Assembly: GCA_036872755.1 (NCBI GenBank)
Contig: JAVHNS010000007.1
Span: forward strand, 1-64,000
Length of the DNA stretch: 64,000 nt
Reading direction: 5' to 3'
Source: Orbilia blumenaviensis
Taxonomy: Eukaryota > Ascomycota > Orbiliomycetes > Orbiliales > Orbiliaceae
Part shown: positions 40,998-53,060 of the stretch, piece after piece
How the letters are laid out: each line of letters starts with the position of its first letter
Numbering within the stretch: the stretch's first letter is position 1
Position numbers and translations under genes: made by a program
The notes under the pieces: model-generated
The model's database searches: none
What the model was told of the DNA's origin: nothing
Seen by the model: the letters and a program-made list of their open reading frames with translations, nothing else

Positions 40998-41071
40998 GAA
41001 AGCAAGTAAGACCCTAACTATTAAAAAGTTAAATATATTAAAAGATATAAAACAATAATCCAAAAATAACT

Positions 41072-41072
<1 letters not shown>

Positions 41073-41117
<45 letters not shown>
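41073..41117. repeat. Run of 45 A
   Basis: Pure homopolymer directly upstream of the recognisable part of the family B 5' LTR. It may be an expansion within the AT-rich start of that LTR, or the tail of an unrelated insertion. Confidence 0.9.
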
Positions 41118-41119
<2 letters not shown>

Positions 41120-41123
41120 AAAA

Positions 41124-41348
41124 TAGTTACCCCACTCCGGAAGGCTTGGGCCGGCCTAACTTTGCGCTGACTCTTTTTATATATAGGCATATATTTCCTT
41201 CTGAAGAGTTGTATTGACAACGAAATCCTTCTATGATTAAAACATTATAGAATTGTAAGGATTTAATAGGATATAACTTTCAATTCATCATTTTTCTGTT
41301 TTTTTAATTTAAATTTTATCCATCACTTCACTCTAAATAGTCCAAATT
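41124..41348 (+). repeat. Family B 5' LTR, recognisable 3' half
   Basis: It matches 44,641-44,857 in direct orientation: CCGGAAGGCTTGGGCCGGCC here corresponds to AGAAGGTTTGGGTTGGTT there, followed by an identical core AAAACATTATAGAATTGTAA. Every clear substitution is C/T or G/A. This copy keeps more of the original G/C. The first part of the LTR (expected start about 230 bp upstream) is not recognisable and is replaced by the A run. Confidence 0.7.
41178..41185 (+). promoter_or_regulatory. Candidate LTR TATA box
   Basis: TATATATA followed by GGC within the LTR, with TGACAACGAAATCC downstream, in the position expected for a U3 promoter. The homologous LTR at 59.8 kb has TATATAAAGG at the same place. 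Confidence 0.45.
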
Positions 41349-44300
41349 TGTTAATAAAAAAACGCCTAATTTTAGTATTTGCAAATTAAAACCATATTTG
41401 GTAAAATTGTTTTTTTCTCTTCCTCCACACTAGCAGTAGCCTTCATAATAAACATAGTAGATCTTGAGAAAAAGATATTGCTATTTTTTTGTTTTAATAA
41501 TTTTATAGATTGTATTAAAATAATTTTTAAAATTTATTAAGCACAAATTAAATTTATACTTTATAATTTAGCAGATTATATAAAATATATATATAATTTA
41601 ATTAAAACTATTAAAACATTTAAATATTATATAAATAAAAAAACTTTCTTTTTCTAATTAGAAATAATTTATTAATTTTTTTTTTAATATTTTAAATAAT
41701 TTTTAAAATCAGAAAATAAACAAATTATTATTATAAATTTAAAAATTTTTAAAATAAAATAATTTTTATTTTATTTTAATTATCTTAATTTTATTTTTAA
41801 AATCAAAAAAAATAAAAAAATATTTTTTATTAAAAATATTATAGAAATTTTTTATAAAAAGAAAATTATTAATAATTTAAATATTATATTTTTCAATATT
41901 ATTATTTTTTATATAAATAAAATTATTAAAATTAATATATTTAAAAAAATTTTTTTTTTTAATAATTTATGTAATATCAAAAACAAATTTTTTTTTATAA
42001 ATATAAATTTTAATTTTGGTTTAGTGGTTATGTTAATTATGATTAAGACTTTATATGAAGATTTAAAAATTAATAAGTTTATTTTATAGTATGATTTATC
42101 TAAAAATATTAATAGGGATATTAAAAAAAAAGATTTTTAAAAAAATTTAAATGAAAAAAATATTGAAAAATAGTAATATTAAAAAAAATTTTTAAAAAAG
42201 GAAATCAAAAAAAAAAAAAAAAAAAAAAAAAAATAAAAAATTTTTTATTAAATTTAAAAAATTTGGAAAAATAAAATAAATTCATTAAATTTTTTTTCTT
42301 TTAATTGTTTTAATTAATATAATGAAATATTAATACTTCCTATTTTTAATAAACCAATAAAATAAATTATTTATATATTTAAAAATTATAATATCCCACT
42401 AGATTTATAATAAAAATTATTATTAAAATTAAATTTTATATATTATTTTAAATATAATAAAAATTTAATTTTTAAAATATTTAATAAATTAATTGAAATT
42501 ATAAAATAAAAATATTATTTTAAAAATAAACTAATTAAATTATTTAATATAAATTTTTATATTTATATATATCAAATAATTTTTAAAATTTTTGAACATA
42601 TAAAAGTAAAATTTAGACAAAAAAAGACTATAATAATATTAATTTTTAAACTATTTAAATCTAAATTAATTATTATTAAAAATAAAAAGTAATGGTTGTT
42701 TATTAAGGATTAATTAATAAAAAAAAAGTTTTTGATTTTAATAATAAATAAAAATTTAAAAATATTTTTAATTTTTAATAAATAATATAATTTTATTTAT
42801 TTAAAATATCTAAATAATAATAAAGATATTATTTAAATCAATTTAAAATAAATAAAAGAGATTTATGAATTTTATATACACAAAATTTAAAATATAATCA
42901 TTTTTAAATTTAATAAAAAAAAATTTTTTTATTTTTTTATTAATAATTTATAAAATATTTTTTTTAAACAATTTAAAAATTTATAAAACAATAAATTTTT
43001 TAAATTTAAAAAAATATTTAAAATTTATAAAAATTTATAAAAATTATGTTTTATAATTTTATATTATAATATAATATTTAAATTTTATATTATCATATTA
43101 TTGAAATTTTTTAAATTAATAATTTTTAAATTACTATTTTTTTATATAAATAATAAATAAGTTATTAAAGAAATTATTAAAATTAAAATTTTTAATATTA
43201 AGTTAAAAAAAATATTTATAAATATAATTAATATAGAAACATATTATTTTAATATATTACTTATTTTATTTAATAATATTATTATAAATTATATAATTAA
43301 ATACACTTTATTATTATTATTTATAATTTATATAAAAATTACTTTAATCAAAACATTATATTATATTATAAATAATTATATAATATTTTAATTTAAAAAT
43401 AAGTTTAATAATATATTATATTATAAATAAATTTTAAAACTAATTATAAAAATAATTATAATTTTAAATTTAATTAATATATATATTTTTAAATATAAAC
43501 AAAATATTATAAAAAATAAACAAATCTTATTATATAAATATTATATTAATAATATATTTTATATTTTTAAAATTAATAATAAAAAAAAGTTAAAAAAATT
43601 ATTAATAATAATTTTAAATTATTTTTAAATATGAATTATATATATAATTTAATTAATTAAAATTATATATTTTTTGATTTTAAAATAAAAATAAATAAAC
43701 AAAATTTTTAATATAAACTATATAAGAAATTTTTTAACCATTTTAAAAAATTTTATTTTAAATTTTAACACTTTTTATATATAAAAAAAAATATTTTTAT
43801 TAATAAACTTTTTAAATTAATTATATTATTATCTAATGAGAAAATATATATAATTAAAATCAAATTTATTAAAAAAATTTATAAATATAAAAGTTATTTA
43901 TTAAAAATTTTATATTTATAAATTAAGAAAAATATAAAAAACAAATAATATTAAAAAGCTAAAATTTAAAATATTAATATAAATAAAAATATTAATATCC
44001 TATTTTTAAAATTTATAATTAATTAAGTTTGGAATAATATTAATTTAAAAAAAATATAGGATAAAATATAAAAAATTTAAATAATATATTTTTATCTTTT
44101 TAAAAAAAAATATAATACATTAATTTTTAATAATTTTTTTTATAATACACTAAAATTTTTATTTAAAAAACTTCCCATAATAAAAAATATATTAAATAAA
44201 AATTTTAAATAATTCTTTTTTAATAAAATAATAAAAAAATTAAAAAATTTTTTTAATAATTATTTATATAAAATCAATTATAACAATAAGACAAAGATAT

Positions 44301-44386
44301 TATTTATTAACCCAAATAAAATAAATATAAATTAATTCAATTTTCTTTGTTTTTCTCTCTTTTTAGGAGAATTTATCTAGCAGAAC
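41349..44386 (+). mobile_element. Family B LTR retrotransposon interior (hypermutated)
   Basis: About 3.0 kb between two direct LTRs. It is colinear with the reverse of 3,850-5,380. It is also homologous to the interior of the 59.7-63.7 kb element: 43,070-43,100 matches 61,922-61,950, lying 1.3 kb before the 3' LTR in both. All frames are closed by stops. A G-retaining stretch at 42,015-42,125 may be the least degraded part. No RT, RNase H or integrase motif is readable, so superfamily (Ty3 or Ty1) cannot be told. A run of 27 A lies at 42,207-42,233. The last 40 bases (TTTTAGGAGA region) are the likely polypurine tract. Confidence 0.6.
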
Positions 44387-44856
44387 TGCAACTCAATCAC
44401 TACCAAATTTTTTATAATTTAAATAATTACTTATTTTTGATATAGTATTTATTATATAATCAAAATTTTAATTATATAATGTACTAATTTCTGCATATAC
44501 AAAAAATATATATATTTTATAATTTTTTTTATTAAAAGTATTAATATATAATAAATTATATAAAAAATAAAATAATAAAAATAATTATTATACAATCATA
44601 TTTTTATTTTAATATATTAAATAATGATTAATTTCTTTTGTAGCTATTTTAGAAGGTTTGGGTTGGTTTAACTTTGTACTAATTTTTTCTATATATAAGT
44701 ATGTATTTTCTTTTAAAGAGTTGTATTGATAATAAAACTTTTTTATAATTAAAACATTATAGAATTGTAAGGATTTAATAGGATATAATTTTTGATTTAT
44801 CATTTTTCTATTTTTTTAATTTAAGTCTTATCCATCACTTTGCTTTGGATAGTCCA
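44387..44856 (+). repeat. Family B 3' LTR
   Basis: 470 bp from TGCAACTCAATCACTACCA to GGATAGTCCA. The homologous LTR at 63,201-63,666 is 466 bp with the same TGCAA start and a CA end, which fixes the borders. The middle is AT-saturated. The short minus-strand frame across 44,609-44,803 is the antisense of the LTR, not a gene. Confidence 0.7.
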
Positions 44857-47800
44857 AAAAAATTTTTAATTAATTATAAAAAAAATTATTTAAATAATTT
44901 ATTTTTAACAATATATAATTTAAATTTTTTAAATAACATTAAATTTTAAAACTTTTTTAATTTTTTTTTTTTATATTTATTTTTCCATAAATATTGTTAA
45001 ATTTAATTTTGTTAATATAAAAAAATTTATTAAATTTTAATTTAAAATAATTTTATTTAAAATTAATAATTTTAAATTAATAATAAAATAAAATAAAATC
45101 ATTTTATCCATAATTAAAATAGTTTTTTTAAAAATAATATTTAAAGTTAAACTAGATATTAAAGATAAAATTTTAATAATATATATATTATTATTTTATA
45201 TTTTAAATATTTAATTTAATTTCTAAAATATAAAAATTTCTAATAAAAATAATATATTTTTAAATATAATTAATATAAAAATTATATTTTCCATAAAATA
45301 AATAAACAATTGGTTTTTTATAAAATCAATATTAGTAATTTTTTTTTTAATTAAATTATACTTAATAATATATTTAATACTAGTTATACAATAGTATTTA
45401 TCCTTTCAATAATATTCTGTAATTTTTTCCTTATAATCAATATTAAATTAAATAATAATTTAAAAAAAATATTAATAAATTAAAAATTAAATAATAATTT
45501 AAAAAAAATATTAATAAAAATATTTTCTATAATTAAAAAAATATTAAAATTATAAAAAATAAATTAAATAAAATTAAAATATTTAATATATAAATTTCAT
45601 TTATTATAATAAAAATTACAAAAATAGAAAATATAATTATAAAATCTCACATTTAAAAATTAGTTCTTATATAAATAATAATTAAAAATAATTTTTTAAT
45701 ATTCCAAAATAATATATTTAATTTCATTAATTTATTTATAAATAATAGAAAAATTAATATTTTTAATTTTTTTATAATAAATTTTCTAATTTTCTACAAA
45801 ATCAATTTCATAAAAATCATTATTAATATAAAAAAAAGTATTTTAATATTTTTTAAAAAAAAACTATTTTTTATTTTTAATATATTTATATTTAGCATAT
45901 TTAATAGTAAAAATAATATAATAATCTAAATATTTATAGTTTAATTAATTTTAAATTATATAATTATAATTTTTATATTAATTATAAATTCTTTTTTAAT
46001 AATTTATACATTAAATTTTTTTTTTTTTAAATTTTATAAAAATTATATTATTAATATAAATTTTAAAAATAAAAATTTTATTATTATCCTAACTTTTATA
46101 AAATATAATTAAAAAATTAAAAAAAAATTTTTTATAAATTTTTTTTTTATTATTTAAATATTTTATAAAAAAATCTTTTTATTTATAAAAAATTTAATTA
46201 TAAACAAATAATAAATTTATTTTAGTAAAAAAATTTTTTATTATATTAATAAATTATAAATAAATTTTAAAATTTTATAATACAAAATTAATATAAACTA
46301 AATAAATATAATAAATTTTTTTAAATATATATTTCTAAACAAATTATTTATTAAAATATTTTTCATAATTTAAATAAATTTTAAGTGTTAAATTATTTTA
46401 AAATTAATAATATTTTTAAAAAATTAAATTATAAATAATTAAAATAATTTTAAATCCAAATTTTTTTTCTTAAATAATAAATTTGGAAATATTCATAAAT
46501 TAATTAAAAATAATTAAATAATTTAAAATTTATTTAAAGATTTATTATTAAAATTATTTAATCTTTTAAAAAATAAACTAATATATCATTTAAATTTTTT
46601 TTATAACAAATAATAATAAAAAATTAATATTTATAAATTTAACATTTTTATATTATTAAAATATATTATTTTATTATGATTTTTTATAATTTCTAATAAT
46701 ATATCCTAATTTATTATAATTATAATAAATAAAATTATTAAATTTTAATTTTTTAAATTTCTTATTATATAAATAATTATATTAAATTATATTAAAATCC
46801 ATAAAAACTAAACCAAAAATCTTATTTAAAATAAAATTTCCATTTTTATTTTTATATTAATTTTTATTTTTTTTATAATTATAATTTTTATTTTAAATAA
46901 AATTTTTTTTTTTATTTTTAAATTTAATTTATTATAATAATAATTAAATTTTTTTTTATTTTTATTTTTTTATATAATATTGTTGATTTTGATGATCATT
47001 TTTTATATATTTATATAATTTATAAGTCTATATTATTGTTTTTTAAATAAAACTTAGAATTTAAAATTATGTTTAAATTTTTTTTTAATTTTATAATAAA
47101 TATTAAATTTATTTTATCTTATACAAAATACAATTTAATTAAATTTATTAAAATTTTTTTATATTAAATTAATTTATTTTATATTATCAAATTTTTTTTT
47201 TATTTAATTAATTTTATTATTTTATTTATATTATTATTAAAAAAAAATAGTAAAAACTTTAAAATTAATTATTAATTTTTTAATAACTAAATTAAACTTA
47301 TTTTTATATTTTAAGTAATAAATATTATAATTAATAAATGTTTAAAAAATTAGATTTTTTAAATATATTTTAATAAAAATAACTTTATAATAATCATTAA
47401 GGAATTTATTAATTTAAATTTTAAAATAAATAAAAAGTTAATAAAGAAAATAATTAAGTTTTTTTAATTTATTAAAATATTTTATTAAATTTCTAATTTA
47501 TAATGTTTTATTAATATTAATTCTAATTTTCTTTTTATTAAATTTAATTTTCATATTTTTAAAATTTTATTTTTTTTTATTAAATTTTATTTATTTTTTA
47601 TTATATTTTTTTATAAATTTTTTTTTTAAAGCTTTTAATTTTTTTTAAAAATTTATAATAATTTATTTTAATATAAATTTTATATTTTTTTTTTTAATTT
47701 TGTTTTTAAATTAAAATTATTTTTAAATATTAATTATTATATTTAAAAAATTTATAATTTTATTAAATATTTATTTATATTTTACAAAAAAGTTAATTGT

Positions 47801-48118
47801 TGGTTTTATATTAAATATAATATTAATATATTTAATATTTTTTATTTAAATGAATTATTAATTTATATAGTTTATATTTATTTTATATTAAAAATTAGTT
47901 TTAATTAAAATAAAATGGTTTACCTTAAAACTATCTCGTCAATTTATGTTTCTTTTTTTATTAATATTATAATTAAAAAATTAATTTTTATATTAAATAG
48001 ATTTAAATTTTATAATTTATAAATAATATTAAAAATTTCTTATATATTATAAAAATTATTTTTATTAATATTTGATATATAATTTTTATTTTATTGTTAA
48101 AAATCAAATTAATTAAAA
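44857..48118. other. AT-saturated, no gene
   Basis: It contains one 39-bp tandem duplication at about 45,446-45,520 and a small island with normal composition at 47,917-47,950 (GGTTTACCTTAAAACTATCT). Otherwise no recognisable structure. Confidence 0.55.
45446..45520. repeat. 39-bp tandem duplication
   Basis: AATAATAATTTAAAAAAAAT recurs at 45,451 and 45,490 with the same AT-only flanks. Simple local duplication. Confidence 0.75.
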
Positions 48119-48289
48119 TATTACACCTATCCTAAATATTTTTTAAATAAAAAATATTTAAAATAATTTAATATTTTTTAATTAATTATATTTTTAATTT
48201 AAAATATTTAAATTATTTTTTTAAAATAAATTAAATAAAATATAAAAATATTAAATAATATAATTTTTAATAAAAAGATATTAAATTTA

Positions 48290-49158
48290 ACTAGGAGGCT
48301 GCTGCGCAGCACTCAAACCCGACTGCCGCATCTTGATTATAAATCAATAAAAACTAATATAATAACAAATATAATCATTAATATAATAAATAATATAATA
48401 ACAAATATAATAATTAATATAATAACAAATATAATAATTAATATAATAAATAATATAATAATTAATATAATAAATAATATAATAATTATAATAATAAATA
48501 ATATAATAATTAATATAATAATTAATATAATAATTAATATAATAATTACTATAATTTTGATATAACTTTTGTATATAATCACATAACAATTTTTGATGTT
48601 AAAACTATTTTTATTTAATTTTTATTTAATTTTATTTTAATTTAATTTAATTTTAAAAATTTAGTAATGTTATTTTAATATGTATATTACGTGATTATTT
48701 TGCATACAAAAATTAAATTAAATTAAATAAAAATTAAATAAAAATAGTTTTGATGTTGAAAATTTTCACATGACCTGATTTTCATTAAAAGTGACAAAAT
48801 TAAAAAAAATAAAAAAAATAAAAAAAATAAAAATAAACATGCGGCGGCTTGTGAAAAGCTAGATAATTATTTAAAAAAAGTCATATTAAAATATTAGAGA
48901 TGGAGAATCAAAAAAACAAAAATGGTGAAAATTTTTATCAAAATCAATTTTGAAAATTTCTTAGTAATTTTTTGTTAAGACTTGAAAAAAATGCCAAGAC
49001 TTGTCAAGATTTGCAAAATCTTATATAAATTTATATGGTAAAAATCAAAATTTTTTTTCTCTAAGTCAGTTAAAAACAACATATTTTTTGCCAGATTTGG
49101 TATGGATCGCGCCTTCGCGCGGAGGTTCAACTTTAACCCTCCTGCAACGCAGTCAGGC
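48290..49158 (-). mobile_element. HINE copy H7 inside family A LTR
   Basis: 869 bp with a clean 3' end (ACTAGGAGG, TGCTGCGCAGCA, ACCCGACTGC at the low-coordinate side). The 5' end is GCAGTCAGGC with a GCGAAGGCGCGATCC-like 5' block. A minisatellite lies at about 48,350-48,550. Comparison with the empty LTR shows exact insertion without duplication. The Ile- and Tyr/Asn-rich frames here are the minisatellite read in two frames. Confidence 0.93.
48350..48550. repeat. 12-bp minisatellite in H7
   Basis: AATATAATAATT and AATATAATAAAT units, about 16 copies with more variation than in H5. Same relative position as in other HINEs. Confidence 0.88.
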
Positions 49159-49554
49159 ATAAATAAAAATAATAAACAAAATATATTAAATATTAATAAA
49201 TTAATTAATAAAATTTAAAAAAGAATTTTAAAACTATTATTATTTAAAAATCTTTATATATATAAATGTTATTTATATAAATGTAAATCATTTATAAATT
49301 TTAAGTGTTATATGTTTAAATGGGCATTATATGTATATAATATATTAAATCATATATAATGTTTTATATATAGTTTATTTTAAAAATATGTTATTGATAT
49401 AATATATTTATAAATAGTTCGATTTTGGTCTGATTTGCTTTTAAATTTATAATCTGAATATTTATATTGTAAATTTAATTTGTAAGCTGAACCCAGAGCC
49501 AAATAAGCTTATGTTTAACATGCCAAGACATACCTAATATGGCTGGCCGTGACA

Positions 49555-51206
49555 AAAATATTTTTATTAAATTTTAAAATTTTATAAAAAAGTTTATTAA
49601 TTTAATTATTTTAATTATATTATTTATAGATATAATTTATTTCTATTCTTTGTTTAAATCATAAATAATAAAAATTAATTTTTATTTTATAATTTTTTTA
49701 AAAATTTTTATATTAATAATCATAATTTTAAATATATAATTTAAATGAATTTGATTAATTTTTTAATTAATTTAAATATTATATTTTTTATATTATAATT
49801 TTTTTAGGTTTAATAATTTAGTAATATTAATAATGTTAATATTAATTATTTTTTTATAATTTTAAATTTTTATTTAAATTAAATTATTTTTTTAATTAAT
49901 TCTTTATTTTTATTAAAATATTCTACAATTTTAAAAGATTTTTTAAAATAACATAAAAAATTATTTTTAATTATAAATTTATAATTTATATATATTTTTA
50001 TATTATTATTATTTAAACATATTAAAATATTAATAAATTTATAAAAATAAAACTATAAAATAATAAAAATTTTAATATATAATTCAAATAAAATATTAAT
50101 TTTTTAAAAATTTAAATAAAAAAAAAAATTATAATATATAAAAAAAATTTATAAAATTTTTTAAAATTATAATTTTTTATTTTTTTATATATTATAATTT
50201 ATAAGTAAATTTAATTTTTTCCTATTATTTTATTAAAAGTTTTTTAATATTATTATTTTATAATAAAATCAATTTTATTTTAAAATTCTTTATATATAAA
50301 ATTTTTAATATTTTAGTTTTTAATTAAATAAAGATTATAAAGAATTTATTTATCTTATTTTTTTATCTTTTTTTTATTTAAATAATTATTTATAAAATAT
50401 TTCCTTTTATTGTAATATAAATAAAATTTCTAAATTTATTGTTTATTTTTTTTTTTTAAATTAATCATTTCTTAATATTTTTAATAAATTAGTTTATAAG
50501 TTTAAATTTAAAATAATTGTTTTTTTAAATTTATTTAAATTCTATTAAATAAATTAAAAACAATTTATTAATTTATTTTAAATTTTTTAATTTTTTTTTT
50601 ATTATTTTAATAAAATTAACATTTTTAAAAACTTTTTTAAATTATATAATAAATTTAATATAAATATTTTCATTTTATATTTTTTTATTAATATTATATT
50701 TATTAAAAACCAATTTTATTAAACTTTTTCTTAAAAAAACTAATAATATATATAATTTTTTTTTAAATATAATTAATTATTAATTCTTTTTCATATTTAT
50801 TATTAAATTAAATTAAGAAATTTTATAATTCATAAAATTTAATATTATTAAAAAAATTAAAATTTAAAAATTCAATATTTAAAATAATTACTAAAATTAT
50901 TATAAACATATTATTTTTAAAATATTTAAAAATTATTATTATAATTTTAATTTATTTAATAATAAATTTTAATAAAATAATAATTATAATTTTATTTTTA
51001 ATATTTTTTTTTTTAAAAAATTTATTTTTTAATAAAATTATAATTAATATTTAAATATTAAATTAATAAAATTATAAAATAATAAAGTATAAAAATCTGT
51101 ATAAACATTAATTAAAATATTAAAGTAATATATAAATATAATATAAATTAATATTTATATTATTATTTAATTTTCTAAATATATAATAATAAATATGATA
51201 ATTTAA
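49555..51206. other. AT-saturated, no gene
   Basis: No element ends or frames of interest between the family A LTR and H8. Confidence 0.6.
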
Positions 51207-52174
51207 ACTAGGAGGCCGCTGCGCAGCACTCAAACACGACTGCCACATCTTACAATCACATATAAATAATAATTTCTATACTAAAATAGAAATTAATTTG
51301 TATTAAATTAATTTATATTATTATTATAAAATTATATTAACTTATAATTTCAAAGTAGAAATGATCAAAAAAACAATAATCGTATAAATCTTTATTAATT
51401 TTGTAATCATAATAATTATAATTATAATTTTACTTTTAATCAATTATTTTTATTATTATAGTTATAATGTTTAAATAAGTATAAAATATTTATTATATAA
51501 TTATTTTATCATCATCATCATTATTATTATTATATTATATAGTTATTATATTATATTTATATTTTATAATTATATAGACTAAATTAAAACTTAAATTAAC
51601 TTAAATATAAAATTAAATTTTTAAATAAAAATAATTATTATAATTTAAAATAATTAAAATAATTAAAATAATTTAATTTAATTACTAAAATTATAATTAT
51701 TAAAATATTGATTATAATAATACTTATTAAATACTTATTTATAGATTTATTTAGAATTATTATAAAATTCATTTTTATAATAAACATTTATAAATTTTGA
51801 ATTCAATAAATATAAAAATATTATTATAACGAATATAATTATAAGTATATAAAAGTTAAATTAATATTACATAATAAGTAATATTTATTGATTAATATTT
51901 AATTTTGTTTCAAAAATATACACATAACTATTATATTAATATAATAATTATATAACAATTAATATATAATAACTAAAATAATTATAACAATTAATATTAT
52001 ATAATAACAATTAAGAATTAAATTCATAATTAAAGTAATTATCAAAAATAATTTAATTAATTTGATTTTTATTATATATTTAATTAATTTACATATATAT
52101 AAAAATATATATAATTAAAAAAATATATTTAAATTATATTAAATAAAATAAATTAAACTTAAATTAATTAATTC

Positions 52175-52311
52175 AAAATAAAAATAAAAATAAAAATAAA
52201 AATAAAAATAAAAATAAAAATAAAAATAAAAATAAAAATAAAAATAAAAATAAAAATAAAAATAAAAATAAAAATAAAAATAAAAATAAAAATAAAAATA
52301 AAAATAAAAAT
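52175..52311. repeat. (AAAAAT)n microsatellite, about 23 units
   Basis: Pure hexanucleotide array, reverse complement of the array in H4. A related ATAAAT array resumes at 53,721-53,752 beyond the nested element, suggesting that insertion occurred within or beside the array. Confidence 0.95.
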
Positions 52312-52394
52312 ATACTCTTGAGGAAAAGCATGTTCTAGTAAGAGGGTTGCAAGACGGTCAGAAAACCGGCAAATGGTTTCGTGGTTGCAAGATG

Positions 52395-52510
52395 GTGATA
52401 TAGTGGTTATATTATAGTTATATGGTGGTTATATGGCGGTTATATAACAGTTATATGATGGTTGTATGGTGGTTGTATGATAGCTGTATGATGGCTGTAT
52501 TATGGTGGCA
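52395..52510. repeat. 11-bp minisatellite in the TIR element
   Basis: Tandem units of the type ATGGTGGTTAT / ATGATGGCTGT, about ten copies with mainly C/T and G/A variation. Confidence 0.8.
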
Positions 52511-52654
52511 TAATAGTGGCCCAACCGTTATATTACTCTAAAACAATAAGTGAACGGTTTTCACAATGGTTTTTTGATGGTTTTCTGACGGTTTTATTAT
52601 AGTTTTATTAATTTACACTAATCACAACACAAAATTCACAGTAGATTATTTAAT

Positions 52655-52770
52655 AACTAATAGAACAGCTAATAAAAGAACAGCTAATAGAACAAAAACA
52701 ACTAATAGAACAAGAACAGCTAATAGAATAAGAACAGCTAATAGAACAAAAACAGCTAATAGAATAAGAA
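52655..52770. repeat. 18-bp minisatellite in the TIR element
   Basis: Units of the type AACAGCTAATAGAACAAG, about six copies. It passes directly into the 12-bp array on the right. Confidence 0.8.
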
Positions 52771-53060
52771 CAGTTAGTATGGCAGCTAGTACGGCAGTTA
52801 GTATGGCAGCTAGTATGGTAGCTAGTACGGTAGTTAGTATGGTAGTTAGTATGGCAGTTAGTATGGTAGTTAGTATGGTAGTTAGTATGGTAGTTAGTAT
52901 GGTAGCTACTACAGTAGTTAGCAAAGCAGTTAGTAAGATAGTGAAGTACTTAGTTTGTTGATAACTAGCATGGTAGTTAGTATGGCAGCTAGTATGGCAG
53001 CTAATAGAGTAGTTAGTAAAGCAGTTAGTAAGATAGTTAGTGGAGGACTTAGCAAGTTAG
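52770..53060. repeat. 12-bp minisatellite in the TIR element
   Basis: Units of the type GTATGGTAGTTA / GTATGGCAGCTA, about 20 copies in a main block (52,777-52,925) and a second block (52,965-53,060). The frames through it on both strands are repeat translations, not proteins. Confidence 0.85.

Larger units (their letters stand above)
48119..49554 (+). repeat. Family A LTR interrupted by HINE H7
   Basis: The two parts, 48,119-48,289 (171 bp) and 49,159-49,554 (396 bp), sum to 567 bp. That is exactly the length of the uninterrupted copy at 13,452-14,018. Here the start is saturated (TATTACACCTATCCTAAATA) while the end is nearly pristine (TATGGCTGGCCGTGACA), the reverse of the pattern in the 13.5 kb copy. 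AAAA flanks both edges, a possible but uninformative target duplication. Confidence 0.8.

Noticed and set aside
52646..52961. Ala/Val/Thr-rich and Met/Ser/Val-rich frames on opposite strands
   Set aside because: Both are the 12-bp and 18-bp minisatellites; open frames on both strands over the same array indicate repeat artefacts.
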